Origin: Otatea glauca
Taxonomy: Eukaryota > Streptophyta > Magnoliopsida > Poales > Poaceae
DNA length: 64,000 bases
Assembly (NCBI GenBank): GCA_036346275.1
Contig: CM070730.1
Span: 39,912,918-39,976,917 of the forward strand
Direction of reading: 5' to 3'
Of the stretch, positions 42,481 through 52,959 are shown piece by piece. Under the pieces are notes generated by a model, which saw only the letters and a program-made list of their open reading frames with translations, searched no databases and was not told the DNA's origin. The position numbers and the translations under genes are program-made. The first letter of the stretch is position 1, and each line of letters starts with the position of its first letter.

Positions 42481-43949
42481 ATTCTGACGAACTTGAACTG
42501 GTAGACGATGACCTCGCCGACGATCCGGACTTTATACCTGACAACGATCAGAAAGGCAAGCACCCCCTTGATCATTTTGATCCTGTTACTTCAAATAATT
42601 ACTTTCAATGTTTGCAAAACTATTATGCATGCGCGTACTTGTCATAAAAATGCTATATTGGAATATTAGTAGATATACCTGATATTTCATGGAACTTCCT
42701 TGATAAGTGTGGATATGTGAATCTTGATAACCACAGAAAAAGGGTAGATATTACATAATATCAAGTTGGGTATATACGATTAATAATCACACTTAGTGAT
42801 GCTCATTTTGCAACAAAGTAGATGATCAAAACAAACTGCTTCTTGGGAATTTGAAAATGTTGGATTTGCTATGTTGTCGATTGTGGATATTTTGACTAAA
42901 AACTCAAAATAAAACTATGGTTTAGATGCGGGCAATTATTGGCAATAGCCTGTTGTGCAAGGGTTAGACTTGTATGTAGTGTAGGGAGGAGTATTGCCCG
43001 TATCGGATTAAGGACCGAGCTATGGGTTGTTTTCAAGCCAAGAAAATCATGAAACCACAGGTGCTATTATGGGCAGCCTTATTCTATTAAGTTGCTTAGA
43101 TCTAGCTTTGCACATTGGTAGGCGGGAGATATTATGAGCAATCCTTTATAGGCTTGCTTGTGAGCGGCATCCAAACTGAGGTTTGGGTAAATGCATGCCG
43201 GTACAACGGTGTACGCCTTGTTATAGGAAGAAACCTTTTTTTGCAGAGATGGATTGCTAATGTTAATGATCTACATACAGAGATGGACTGTTATGTTTTA
43301 CCTAATTATGTTTCTTCTTCCATAACAAGGGTTCAACGTTATCGGGCTGGTGCAAAGTTAGGCCTAGACAATGTAACGATTATGTCATGATCACCATGCC
43401 GACACCACAAAGGAAGATTGTCAATTGGCCTGGCAAAAATGGCAGATCATTTCTTGTGGGTAAAGCTGTACACCTCTGCAGAGTAAATCTAATTAATTAG
43501 CCGCGCCTACGGTCAAAGGCACTTGGTAACGTCATCACATGGTTAGAGTTTTAATATTTCTAAAATAATTTGATGGGGAAATGATGGTTTGGAATATACT
43601 TCATGTCAGGGGATGACATGGGAATGGATTGAATCAGTCGGGTAGACTGCAATATGATCTTATCACTATATTAATACTTGGTTATTATATTAGATGCTCT
43701 TTTACAAATTTCGGTTGCAATCTAGCATATGATTATACTTAAATTTGCCAATGCAAAATAACTGTAAAAACCTTTCCATTGCTATAACTTGCATTTATTT
43801 ATACTTGCATCTGTGATACACTATAAGTCTTGCTGAGTACACAATGTACTCAATCTTGCTATCAATGTTTTTTAGGTGATGATATCGAGTACCCTGAGGA
43901 TAATTACGACCATACAGATTACGGGGGTTATGATGACAATCTTTTCTAG
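42481..43949 (+). other. Putative split acidic reading frame in LTR A
   Basis: Mini-exon at 42481-42555 (after GAGTAG) encodes DSDELELVDDDLADDPDF and ends AAAG before GCAAGC, like a GC-AG donor. A 1320-base gap follows, with a polypyrimidine tract and TTTTTTAG at 43875. The second exon (43876-43949) then encodes GDDIEYPEDNYDHTDYGG and closes at TAG. The phase (one base carried over) is the same as in LTR 1. Conservation of the split frame in divergent LTRs supports selection at some time. The product, start exon and splicing are inferred. Confidence 0.45.
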
Positions 43950-44204
43950 GGCGTTACCTTGTCTGTTGCCTGAGGGTGTATGGGCATACTGCAAGAGAAA
44001 TAATGTTTCCGCTGCTAGTTTCTTGTTTTTGGTTTGTAATAATATTATGTAATCTCAAGACGCTTGGCGTGTGTAATATTATTGTGTATGGATGTGATTT
44101 CAATTTGTAATCTGTGTGTACTAGCCACTGATCATGGGACTAGTACGGTATGCATAGGGAACCCATTGTTTGTATTTAATATAGAAAATGGGGTCCTTAC
44201 AAGT

Positions 44205-44217
44205 TGGTATCAGAGCC
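44205..44217 (+). promoter_or_regulatory. PBS of gypsy element A (initiator tRNA-Met)
   Basis: TGGTATCAGAGCC three bases after the LTR end, the standard plant primer site for minus-strand cDNA synthesis. Confidence 0.93.
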
Positions 44218-44393
44218 ATACAGACTGTAGGAAAACCCTAGTTAGCATGGCCGCTAGTCAAAAGAAAATTTAATAAGCTTAAAAACTCGTGCTTAATTTA
44301 TAAATATATCTCTACTAATACTTCTCTTTATTGTCTTAACTATCTGTTAATCTTCCTTATCTATTCTAAATTGAAAAATTCTGTTTAAAACAG

Positions 44394-45236
44394 ATGGATA
44401 TTATCCTATGCTATGAGTCGAATGCTCGTGAGGAGGCACGAATTAAGGGAGTGCTAGCCAAGATGTTGGACGTTGTACAATATACCGAGAATCCTCGCTA
44501 TATGGTATATTACGTTGCTCTCAGTTCCTCTTTAGTAGAGTATGCAGCTCGACTGCATATTCCTCCTGACGCTTCATTCGATGAAGGGGAGCATAATTTC
44601 GAAGGCTATGGCTTGACTATGGATGTTGCCATGAGTGATGTCGCTTACACCGCTGTTGTCCGCCTGCACCATGCTCTCCCAGAACTGCATTCTGCCTATC
44701 GCCTGTATCCTTCTCGATCCCCGTTTGGAGACACTACCTACCATGATCCTTTAGACATTCACCTGGATAGACTTCACACCTTGGTGGAGTTTAGTAATGC
44801 TGCTGATGAGCATCATCGCCGCATAGCTCAAGAGGCAGTTGACTGCCACTGTCGTGTGGGTTACCTGGAGGGAGTGATCGCCCAATTTGTAAACATGGGG
44901 TTTATCTCTCGCTCGATTTTGGGTAATGCCGCACCAGATGCTCCACAAGTTCCAGCTGCACCTACGTCTCCTGTCACTGTTTCACCTGCTACCCCCGCTG
45001 CACCCACCAGTCACCATCGCACCGCCGGTATGTCAGTGGGAGGTAGCCGACCCCGTCTTGCCAAACGTAATGCTGGACCCGGACCCTCTACTTCCCATCG
45101 CCCCAAGACGACTCAGTCGTCCCGTCTTCGAGATACTTGTTCTGCTTCAGTAGGAAGCTCTTCAGAGAAGTTTCCACCGCTGAATGATGACGACCTCAAC
45201 ACAGGTTTTGCTGGTTGGCTTGAAACCAGTGAATAG
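44394..45236 (+). CDS. Gypsy element A upstream ORF (orf0-like), 280 codons
   Basis: A clean ORF from ATG (44394) to TAG (45236), between the PBS and gag. The N-terminal two thirds look globular (YMVYYVALSSSLVEYAARLH, DVAYTAVVRLHHALPELHSA). The C-terminal third is low-complexity, rich in proline, serine, threonine and arginine (APTSPVTVSPATPAAP). No protease, zinc or polymerase motif is present. An ORF of unknown function upstream of gag is known for the RIRE3/RIRE8 group (recall), and this fits its place. It is striking that it is uninterrupted while gag and pol in the same element carry several stops. Confidence 0.7.
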   Translation: MDIILCYESNAREEARIKGVLAKMLDVVQYTENPRYMVYYVALSSSLVEYAARLHIPPDASFDEGEHNFEGYGLTMDVAMSDVAYTAVVRLHHALPELHSAYRLYPSRSPFGDTTYHDPLDIHLDRLHTLVEFSNAADEHHRRIAQEAVDCHCRVGYLEGVIAQFVNMGFISRSILGNAAPDAPQVPAAPTSPVTVSPATPAAPTSHHRTAGMSVGGSRPRLAKRNAGPGPSTSHRPKTTQSSRLRDTCSASVGSSSEKFPPLNDDDLNTGFAGWLETSE

Positions 45237-45600
45237 GGTAGCTTAGACATCATAGGAATAAGAGGTGGCCCCATATAATATAGGTAGTAAGGCAAACTTT
45301 TGGTATTGTATGGTATTGTATTATGTAATATACTTAACAAGGAGGTCTTTACTATTGTGCTGTTAGGGATGTAAAATATTATCTATGTGAATGAAAGCTT
45401 TTGGGTTTCAAGAATTTTTTGTATTCCTTGGATTGCATTCATGATTATTTAACATTAAAGTTAAGGTTTTCAAGACATTGCAAACCTTTTAACAAAAAAT
45501 GGCATAATGAGAAAAAAAATTGTTGTAATCCTTTCTTTTCATTTCAACTTATTATACTATTATGATGTTACTAATTAGTTTTCTTTTATAATAATTTCAG
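45237..45600 (+). other. AT-rich spacer with splice-acceptor-like end
   Basis: No reading frame. It ends in a T-rich tract and TTTCAG directly before ATGGC at 45601, which looks like a 3' splice site for the next ORF. Confidence 0.45.
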
Positions 45601-46020
45601 ATGGCTAAAAATATAAACTAGACTGATATTGCAAGAGAGTTGGCAGAAAATTTATGTCATAAAAAGCATGCACCTATTTTTTATATCAAGCAAACACAAT
45701 TTGGATATAAAGTTTATAGTTATGCCACTACAACAGTTGAAGACCAAAAATTGCGTCATAATGTGAAGCACCATAATGAATCTAAGCGTGAAGCAATTCC
45801 GGAGTCAAGACGTAAGCTTATGCGCCGGATATGCAAAGCGCATCATATTAATATGAAGGCATATGTCCGTTCATATGAGGCCTATATGGGATCTCAAAAT
45901 CCAGCAAGAGAACCAAGATGTCGAGTTGGCAATCGACGCGAATATTTGCGGCAATTCCAACCAGTTGGAGTGCAAAACCGTCCACCTTTCCCTCCAGTTC
46001 AGAAAGTAGCTGTGACGTAG
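45601..46020 (+). pseudogene. Second upstream ORF of gypsy element A
   Basis: Begins ATGGCTAAAAATATAAAC after a TTTCAG acceptor-like site. A TAG at codon 7 (TGG to TAG is the simplest change) interrupts it, and the frame is then open to 46018. The protein is basic, with HKKHAPIFYIKQTQFGYKVY and RRKLMRRICKAHHINMKAY, and ends proline-rich. I do not recognise the family. By position it may be a second exon of the upstream ORF or an independent accessory gene. Confidence 0.45.
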
Positions 46021-46429
46021 ATTCACCACCGCCCTATCCAGTAGTTCGAGGAGTATGGATTATATCTAGTGATTCTGATTAAGGGAGTAGTAGAGTCTTA
46101 TGTTATATGTTTGAGGCAGTAGTTTTATGTAAAAAAAATTGTGTTAGTTAGTTAGTAATATATATACATATATATATATATAAATATGTGACTTTTTTTA
46201 GTATTGTATGACCTCTTGTTCGAAAATTCTTTTTTGTGTTATCCTATGGATATCTCTCGCTAATATAACTTTGAAGTGAGAATTGTCGATGAGATGATCC
46301 TTGAAGCAGCATGAGTATACACCTATTGCTTATAAAAAATAATTACTATATGTTTAATATTTATTAGTGCTAATAAAATAATTCTCATTACATTGCAGGA
46401 TACCGGTAACACGATCTCTTAGTCATATT
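46021..46429 (+). other. AT-rich spacer before gag
   Basis: Contains TA dinucleotide repeats (46158-46187) and ends at TTGCAG (46394-46399), an acceptor-like site just before the open gag frame. No gene seen. Confidence 0.45.
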
Positions 46430-47579
46430 TTGGAGAGTGAGGCTACCCCTGAGACCCAACCTCAAAGGAATGTAATTCCAACTCCAGCTCAACCAAATCC
46501 AATGCATCCCTCAGCAAGAGCCTCATCATCTCAACCTGCCAATCGCAATAATCCACCTCCTCCTCAAAACCAACCAAACCCAATTCCAGAAGATCAATTA
46601 CCTGAACCCCCGACAATGACCCAAGTGCTTGCCATGATTGAGCATTACCGTCACACACATACTATCCTTCTCCAACAAATGGTTCAGAACACTGCCAATA
46701 TTGGCACAGCCATTGCTAGAGGTGGCAATGGAAACACTTTCCATTACTCTAAGTTAAACGAGTTTCTTAAAACTCGACCTCCCATCTTTAATTTCGTCCA
46801 CAACTAATCCTTTGGAAGCTGACGACTGGCTTCGTTCAGTTGAGAGCAAATTGGCCATTGCCCAATGTAATGACCAAGAGAAGGTACTCTACGCGTCCTA
46901 CCAGCTACAAGGAGCTGCAGTAGCTTGGTGGGAAAATCATCAAGCCATAGTGCCTCAGGATCAAGCTATCTCTTGGGAAGCTTTTAAGGAAGCTTTTCGC
47001 AAAACTCACATTCCGTCTAGTTTGATGGAATTCAAGAAAATGGAATTCCTTGATCTTCGCCAAGGCAACGTGACAGTGGTGGAGTATCTCCATCGCTTCA
47101 ATTATTTGGCTCGATATGCTCCCTCTGAAGTCACCACTGAAGAAAAGAGGGTTGAGCGTTTCAGGGACCATTTGAATGATGAAATTAAATGGACCCTTGT
47201 GGCTCATGATATCGATAACTTCCAAACTCTGGTGGACAAAGCCCTTCGAGTTGAGCAAGGCACTCAGACAATATCGGAGTCGCGAAAGCGAAAGTGGATG
47301 GCCAGAAAGAATATTAATGCTAATCCTCCCAAACCACGATTTGGGCAATCATCCAATCCCAAATCTTCTGCTCCACCATTTCAGGGGAGACGTCAAGGTC
47401 AAGCACCTCGACCTCAAGCACCTCGCCAACAGCCTCCTGCTCGCTCCACTAGTAATGTTGGCAAGCGGCCTTTTGGTGCCCAAAATCCGGCGGCCAATGT
47501 GACATGTTTCCATTGCAGTGAACGTGGGCATTATGCCAGTAACTGCCCCAAGAAAAATTCAACTCGTCCACAATTCTAG
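46430..47579 (+). pseudogene. Gypsy element A gag with zinc knuckle
   Basis: A proline/glutamine-rich N-terminus (46430-46807) is separated by one frameshift near 46800 from a 255-codon stretch. That stretch holds the Retrotrans_gag core (ADDWLRSVESKLAIAQC, VAWWENHQ, WEAFKEAFRKTHIP, MEFLDLRQGNVTVVEYLHRF) and a CCHC zinc knuckle, CFHCSERGHYASNC. Gag would form the particle and bind element RNA. The open frame may start earlier than the ATG at 46430, since an acceptor-like TTGCAG lies at 46399. It ends at TAG 47577-47579, beyond which the same frame continues into protease. Confidence 0.85.
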
Positions 47580-48045
47580 GGAGCACAGCAACGACCCCCA
47601 GGTCGTCCACAAGGATCTAGAGGACCACAACCTGTCAGGACAACCCCAAATAATTTTCAAGGCCCTACTCATGGTCGCTTGCATCATGTGACCGCTGAGG
47701 AGGCAAGCGAGGCACCTGACGTGGTGATAGATACGTTGCTAGTCCACACCATTCCAACTTTGGTGTTATTTGATTCTGGAGCTTCACATTCTTTCATTTC
47801 GAAGAAATTTGTTGATCAAAATGAAATTCTTGTTGATCTTTTGCCTACTATCATGATAATATCTTCCCCTGGAGCCAAAACTAAAACTACCAGTCTTTGC
47901 ACTAGAGTCAGCATTGAAATAAATGGGGTATTATTTTATGCTGATCTCATCATCATCGAAACTCAAGGCTTAGATATTAATTCTTGGTACGGATTGGTTA
48001 TCCAAGCATAAAGGCCAAATAGATTGTGCTAACCGACCCATATCC
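47580..48045 (+). pseudogene. Gypsy element A aspartic protease
   Basis: In the gag frame after one stop: a glycine/glutamine-rich linker, then TIPTLVLFDSGASHSFISKK, with the D-S-G-A catalytic loop at about 47761-47772. It ends near 47985-48011, where the frame is lost at the normally conserved GMDWL segment and resumes in the RT frame. It is one step of the Gag-Pol polyprotein and would process it. Confidence 0.82.
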
Positions 48046-49400
48046 TTGTTATGCCCAGAAGAAATTATGGTAGAATTCTCGTCTAAACAAGACAAATCAC
48101 CTTACCAATCGTTCCTTTGTTCTACCTCATTAAAAGAACATTCCCACGTACCTGTAGTTTGTGATTATCCTAATGTTTTTCCAAATTGGCTACCATGTTT
48201 ACCTCCAGATAGAGACATGGAGTTTGTTATCAATCTTATTCCCGGTACAGCTCCAATTTCTAAATGCCCTTACCTAATGGCACCGACTGAGCTGGTTGAA
48301 CTTAAGGAACAAATTAAAGAACAATTGGATAAAGGGTTCATTCGCCCCAGTTCATCTCCTTAGGGAAGTCCAGTTCTGTTTGTTAACAAAAAGGATGGTA
48401 GTCTACGCATGTGCATAGATTATCGTGCTTTAAATGATGTCACCATCAAAAATAAATATCCTCTTCCTCGCATTGATGATCTATTTGATCAATTGAGTGG
48501 TGCTCGAGTCTTTTCAAAGATTGACTTAAGACATGGGTACTACCAATTAAAAATCAGACCTTGTGATATACCAAAAACTGCATTTACCACTCGATACGGT
48601 CTCTTTGAGTACGTCGTGATGTCCTTCAGACTGACCAATGCTCCCGCAAGTTTTATGTGCCTTATGAATAAGGTCTTTATGGAGTACTTGGACAAGTTCG
48701 TTGTGGTATTCATCGATGATATTCTCATCTATTCTAAATCTGAAAAAGAACATGCGCAACATTTGCACATGGTTCTTGAAAATCTTCGAGTCAACCGACT
48801 TTATGCCAAATTTGAAAAATGTGATTTTTGGCTAAAGGAAATTGCATTCCTTGGGCATATCATTTCGGAAGGAGGAATTTCTTTTGACCCTAGTAAAATT
48901 CAAGCTGTTCAAGCCTGGGAACAACCCAAGTCTGTTCCTCAGATCTGAAGTTTCCTCGGTTTAGTCGGATATTATCACCGCTTTATTGAAAACTTCTCCA
49001 AAATCACTAGATCAATGACTCAGCTATTAATGAAAGAGAAGAAGTTTGAATGGACACTCGATTGTGAATCCAGTTTCCGAGAATTGAAGAAAAGGCTAAC
49101 CACAACACCTGTCCTTGTGTTGCCCGATGTCCATAAGAATTTTGACATCTTCTGTGATGCATCACGACACGGTGTTGGATGCGTGTTGATGCAAGAATCC
49201 AGAGCTATATCATATGCTTCTCGGCAGCTCCGTCCCCATGAGAAAAACTATCCTACCCATGACTTAGAATTAGCTGCTGTGGTTCATGCTCTAAAAATTT
49301 GGCGTCATTACCTCATCGGTAATCTATGCAATGTATACATTGATCATAAGAGCCTGAAATAGTTCTTCACTCAACCGGATTTGAACCTTAGCAGAGAAGA
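48046..49400 (+). pseudogene. Gypsy element A reverse transcriptase and RNase H
   Basis: One frame with three stops (48361, 48946, 49360). RT motifs in order: SLRMCIDYRALNDVTIKNKY, PLPRIDDLFDQLSGARVF, SKIDLRHGYYQLKIR, the catalytic FIDD at 48709-48720, then FLGHIISEGG. RNase H follows with FDIFCDASRHGVGCVL, AISYASRQLRPHEKNYPTHD and LELAAVVHALKIWRHYL. The stops at 48361 (expected W) and 48946 (expected R) fit G-to-A or C-to-T change. Removal of those stops is not attempted here. Confidence 0.92.
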
Positions 49401-49957
49401 TGGTTGGAGCTAATCAAGGACTATGATTTTAGCATTAATTACCACCCAGGTAAAGCTAATGTCGTAGTTGACACCCTTAGTCGGAAACTCCATTGCATCT
49501 CCATCTCAGCTTATACTAATCAATCCGAGTTGCAAAATGAATTCCAGAATCTTAATTTAGGAATTGTTGAAAAATGATTTCTGGCCGCACTGGAATTGCA
49601 ACCAACCTTGAAATTCCAAATTAAAGGTGCCCAACTTATTGATGAAGCCATCATCTGAATCCGAGAAGAATTAATGCAAGGCACTGAATCTGAATTCATG
49701 GAAGGTTCTGATGACGTGCTTATGCATAAGAAACACATTTATGTTCCCAATGATTCCAAGCATAAGAATTTGATCTTAAAGGAAGCTCATGAATCACCTC
49801 TCCATCCATCCCAAGTGTACAAAAATGTATCAAGATCTCCGACAGGATTATTGGTGGTCCGGCATGAAAAAGGATATCGCAACATATGTTGCAATTTGAG
49901 ACATGCCGATGAGTCAAAGCCGAACATCAACGTCCTACTAGACTCCTTCAGCCTTTG
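49401..49957 (+). pseudogene. Gypsy element A integrase, N-terminal part, cut by insertion
   Basis: After RNase H the linker reads YHPGKANVV-like, then HKKHIYVPNDSKHKNLIL, then HESPLHPSQ and (frame-shifted) YWWSGMKKDIATYV. This is the zinc-binding HHCC end of gypsy integrase. The next cysteine region is degenerate, and copia element B begins at 49958, so the catalytic core is missing here. It presumably continues beyond 64000. Confidence 0.8.
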
Positions 49958-51154
49958 TGAAAGATTGAAATGGCTATCAGAGGGGGTGAATGATCCAAAA
50001 TAAAATTTTCCCCCACTCAAAGTACTCCAAACAATCTCGCAATAAAATTCTGAAACACCCAAAGATTTTTGTTCAAACTGGTGCTTCTCAGATTCACACA
50101 CCCTTCAAAACCCGAACAACTAGACAACTATGTGTACCCCTAGCTTACATGGCTGAGAACCATGAACCATGTTAGGGATGTTTTAATCACAATCCTGGTT
50201 GTCAGGTGTCCAAACAAAAAGGAATCAATTCAAAGACTTCTTTTCTAAAAGAGATAGAGCTAAAAACAACAAAGTCTCTTTTCAGAAAAGTAAAAGCAAA
50301 TTTTCCAGGAATTGTCATCACTTGGAGCAGGTGGTTGGTGAGTTTCTGTAGCATTAAAATTTTTGGGAATTTTTTTCTTGTGAGAAGTTGAGTCATGAAA
50401 CAGTCCACCAAAAATCACGTTAAAAAGCTTTGTATAATAGATATGAAAAATCAAGTATTAAAGATAGCCAGGAACTTCTACCAGAAAGTTTGACGATTAG
50501 TTTTCACTTCATAGTGCTCAAACGGTGGAACCAGTGGACTCACAAATCTTTCTAGAGATGGATATATGAGTCACGCACCTTCTTCAATAAGAATCACTCA
50601 AAAAGAATTTTTGTAGATTTTTCTAAAAATCAAAGACTAACTACTGCGCGAAGAACAAGTTCTGGACAGAATGACAACTTGATATAAAACTTGATCTTTA
50701 GTCTATCCTAGGGTGCAAGAAAAGTGAAAACTATATAAAAACCCTCAGGCTGGTAGCACCGCCCATGGTGGACCGGTGCTACCGCACTCATGCCGGTAGC
50801 ACCGCACTGCACAAATGCCAGAGAACACCCCTCTCTGGAATTTTCACACCGCTCCAAAGTCCGGTGCTACCACTCACCCGGTAGCACCGGGCTTCCATGG
50901 TCGGTAGCACCGCCCGGCCAAAAACCCGAAATAATGCCCTCTCCGGAAATATCACACCAACCATTTGGTCCAGTTCTACCGCTCGCCTGGTAGCACCGCG
51001 CTACCATGGCCGGTAGCACCGAGAAAACAGATTAGATCTCAAATTGCTTCCATTTGAAAATCCATTTCAAATCAAACTTAAACAAGAGCAAGCCAAGCTC
51101 AAATTTGGTCAAATACTCATCACAAATCTGGGTAGACCTCCACATGGTCCTTCA
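49958..51154 (-). repeat. 3' LTR of copia element B
   Basis: TGAAAGATTG at 49958 to GGTCCTTCA at 51154, same termini as the solo LTR at 26338-28034. To its right the reverse complement reads CTCATCAAGGGGGAGAT, a PPT, so this is the 3' LTR of a minus-strand element. Confidence 0.9.
50751..51030. repeat. CGGTAGCACC / GGTGCTACCG palindromic array in LTR B
   Basis: Six copies of GGTAGCACC (about 50755, 50795, 50890, 50912, 50990, 51021) alternate with GGTGCTACC copies (about 50783, 50873) and one decayed copy (near 50975). Pairs in opposite orientation can fold. Repeated palindromes in this LTR region are reported for Sireviruses (recall). Confidence 0.8.
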
Positions 51155-52959
51155 ATCTCCCCCTTGATGAGTATATTGACAAACATAATAAAATGCACAT
51201 GTTTTGAGTTTGAGGAGGATGAAGAAGAAAGCAATTTTTAGTTACAAAGTCAAACTTGGTCCAAAGATAAGAATTGATATCATGACCAAGTTTACACAAA
51301 GGATTTTGGAGCTAAAATTAAATGTCAAATGTGATTATGAGATTATGATCCAAAAGAAGTAGTAGCATAGTTTTACAAAGATCATAATAACCAAATAAGC
51401 ACTCACATTTTTATCTTTTTAGTGATGCCTTTTCTATGTTTTCTCCCCCTTTTGGCAATATAGGCATCAATTTTTTTTATGTATGCATGAAATGCAATCT
51501 AAAGAGCTTTGAAGATTATCCAATTGATCAAAATGGAAAGATATTACACCAAGCTTGTCAATTTCAGAATATGACTAAACTAAGACATGTCCAATATCAA
51601 TACATTTTATGAAAAAGCTTAGTTTACAATATTTCATTTTAGCATGATTTGACAAGTGCAAAACTTATCAAAGTTTCAAAGCTAGAAGCAAAACCACTCA
51701 AGGATCAAATGGAAAACCTAGAGTTCAACCTACTCAACACTTTGGGGAATTTTGAAGTGCATATAAGGTCCTTCAAGCTCAATTTTCAATTTATGCAAAT
51801 TTTCTTTAAGGCTTTGAAAAACATAGCGGGGTGCAAATGTTTGACATTATTTGCATTCTTTACCCACTTATGTGTTTGATATTTGCATTTTTTTATTGAT
51901 TGACTCAAGCCATTTTCGATCATCTCAAGAGTAACTCTTAAGAGAATGATCTTGGTCATACACAATATGTTCCAAGTTCATCCCAAATGCAATGGGAAGC
52001 AGTCTCGTGAATATAAAGTGTTGAGATCAATTTTGCACAAAAGAGTCAAATATTTTTAATTTTCAATTTAGCACATATAAACAATTTTGAAGGACTCAAA
52101 TATGGATCAAACAAATTTCACCCAAGTTTCTATAGGGACTCTAGAGAAATAAAAAATTTCACAATTCAAGGTAAAAACCCCTATAGAAGAACTTAATAAG
52201 TAAAAGCAACATGTTTCATCAAGTTTTCATTTAAAGCTTTCAAATATTTCAAATTTTTAATAAGCTTAGCATGATAAATGGACTTGGACATATCTAAGCT
52301 AGTGATTTTCTTCAAAAGATATATCATGATGTATTTCTTGAAAATTGAGTCAATTGCATAATAGACAAAGCTCATAAAACAGAAAATGCAGTCTAAATGC
52401 AATGCATGAACAGACTCCCAAACTCCCCCTCAACAAATGATAAGCTCAAATCTGGTTAAAGTTGAGTTATTATCAAGATTAGGCATAAAGAAAACCCAAA
52501 TGAACTCAATAACCACCAGAAAAACAGAATAAGGAGAAGAAGTCGAGAAACTGCAAACTAAATGGCTATGGAGCATAGATAGGATAGAAGAGACTCACTA
52601 CGGCTCAGACTCGCTCTTATCTTCTCCAGTGACTGACATAGGGAAGCTGACTCTAGATCCCAACTGAGGAGTGCACACAGACCCTGTCTACCCAGGAGGC
52701 CCAACACTTGCTAGACTTGTAAGACTGTGAGGGAACTCAACCTAGAGAGAAGAGAGAACAGCTAATCACGCATGATAGCAACCTAAAGCACAAGATAAGA
52801 GGTCCATGCAAAGCATGCCAGAAGTCTAAGTGAGTGAACTCAACTCAGGAAAACAAGCCCAATGTCACCCAAAAAAACCACAAAGAAAAGAAAAACTGAA
52901 AGAGAACATATTATACATAATATATAAACCAGCTCCCCCTCACGATAGGCCATAAGTGC
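51155..52959 (-). other. Long 3' noncoding region of copia element B with repeated polypurine tracts
   Basis: About 1.8 kb without a supported frame between RNase H and the LTR. CTCCCCCT (AGGGGGAG on the element strand) recurs at about 51156, 51442, 52424 and 52933; the first is the PPT next to the LTR. Multiple PPTs upstream of the 3' LTR are a Sirevirus feature. An env-like ORF, known in some relatives, is not seen. Confidence 0.65.

Larger units (their letters stand above)
39601..44201 (+). mobile_element. 5' LTR of gypsy element A (4.6 kb)
   Basis: Begins TGCGAAATATT where the CACTA coding homology stops, and ends GTCCTTACA directly before AGT and the PBS. The left edge is less certain than the right because the usual TGTAACACCC start is not preserved. 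A TATA-like box at 40683-40689 precedes a GC-rich zone (40320-41330). A TATG microsatellite lies at 41882-42006 and the split reading frame at 42481-43949. Frames in the GC-rich zone are not supported. Confidence 0.75.
39601..49957 (+). mobile_element. Gypsy element A (plus), 5' LTR through integrase; cut by copia element B
   Basis: Order on the plus strand: 4.6-kb LTR, tRNA-Met PBS, two upstream ORFs, gag, protease, RT, RNase H, start of integrase. Copia LTR B begins at 49958 inside integrase; the rest of A must lie right of 64000. The long LTR, the tRNA-Met PBS and an ORF upstream of gag recall the rice RIRE3/RIRE8 group (memory, not searched). All pol genes carry stops. Confidence 0.85.
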
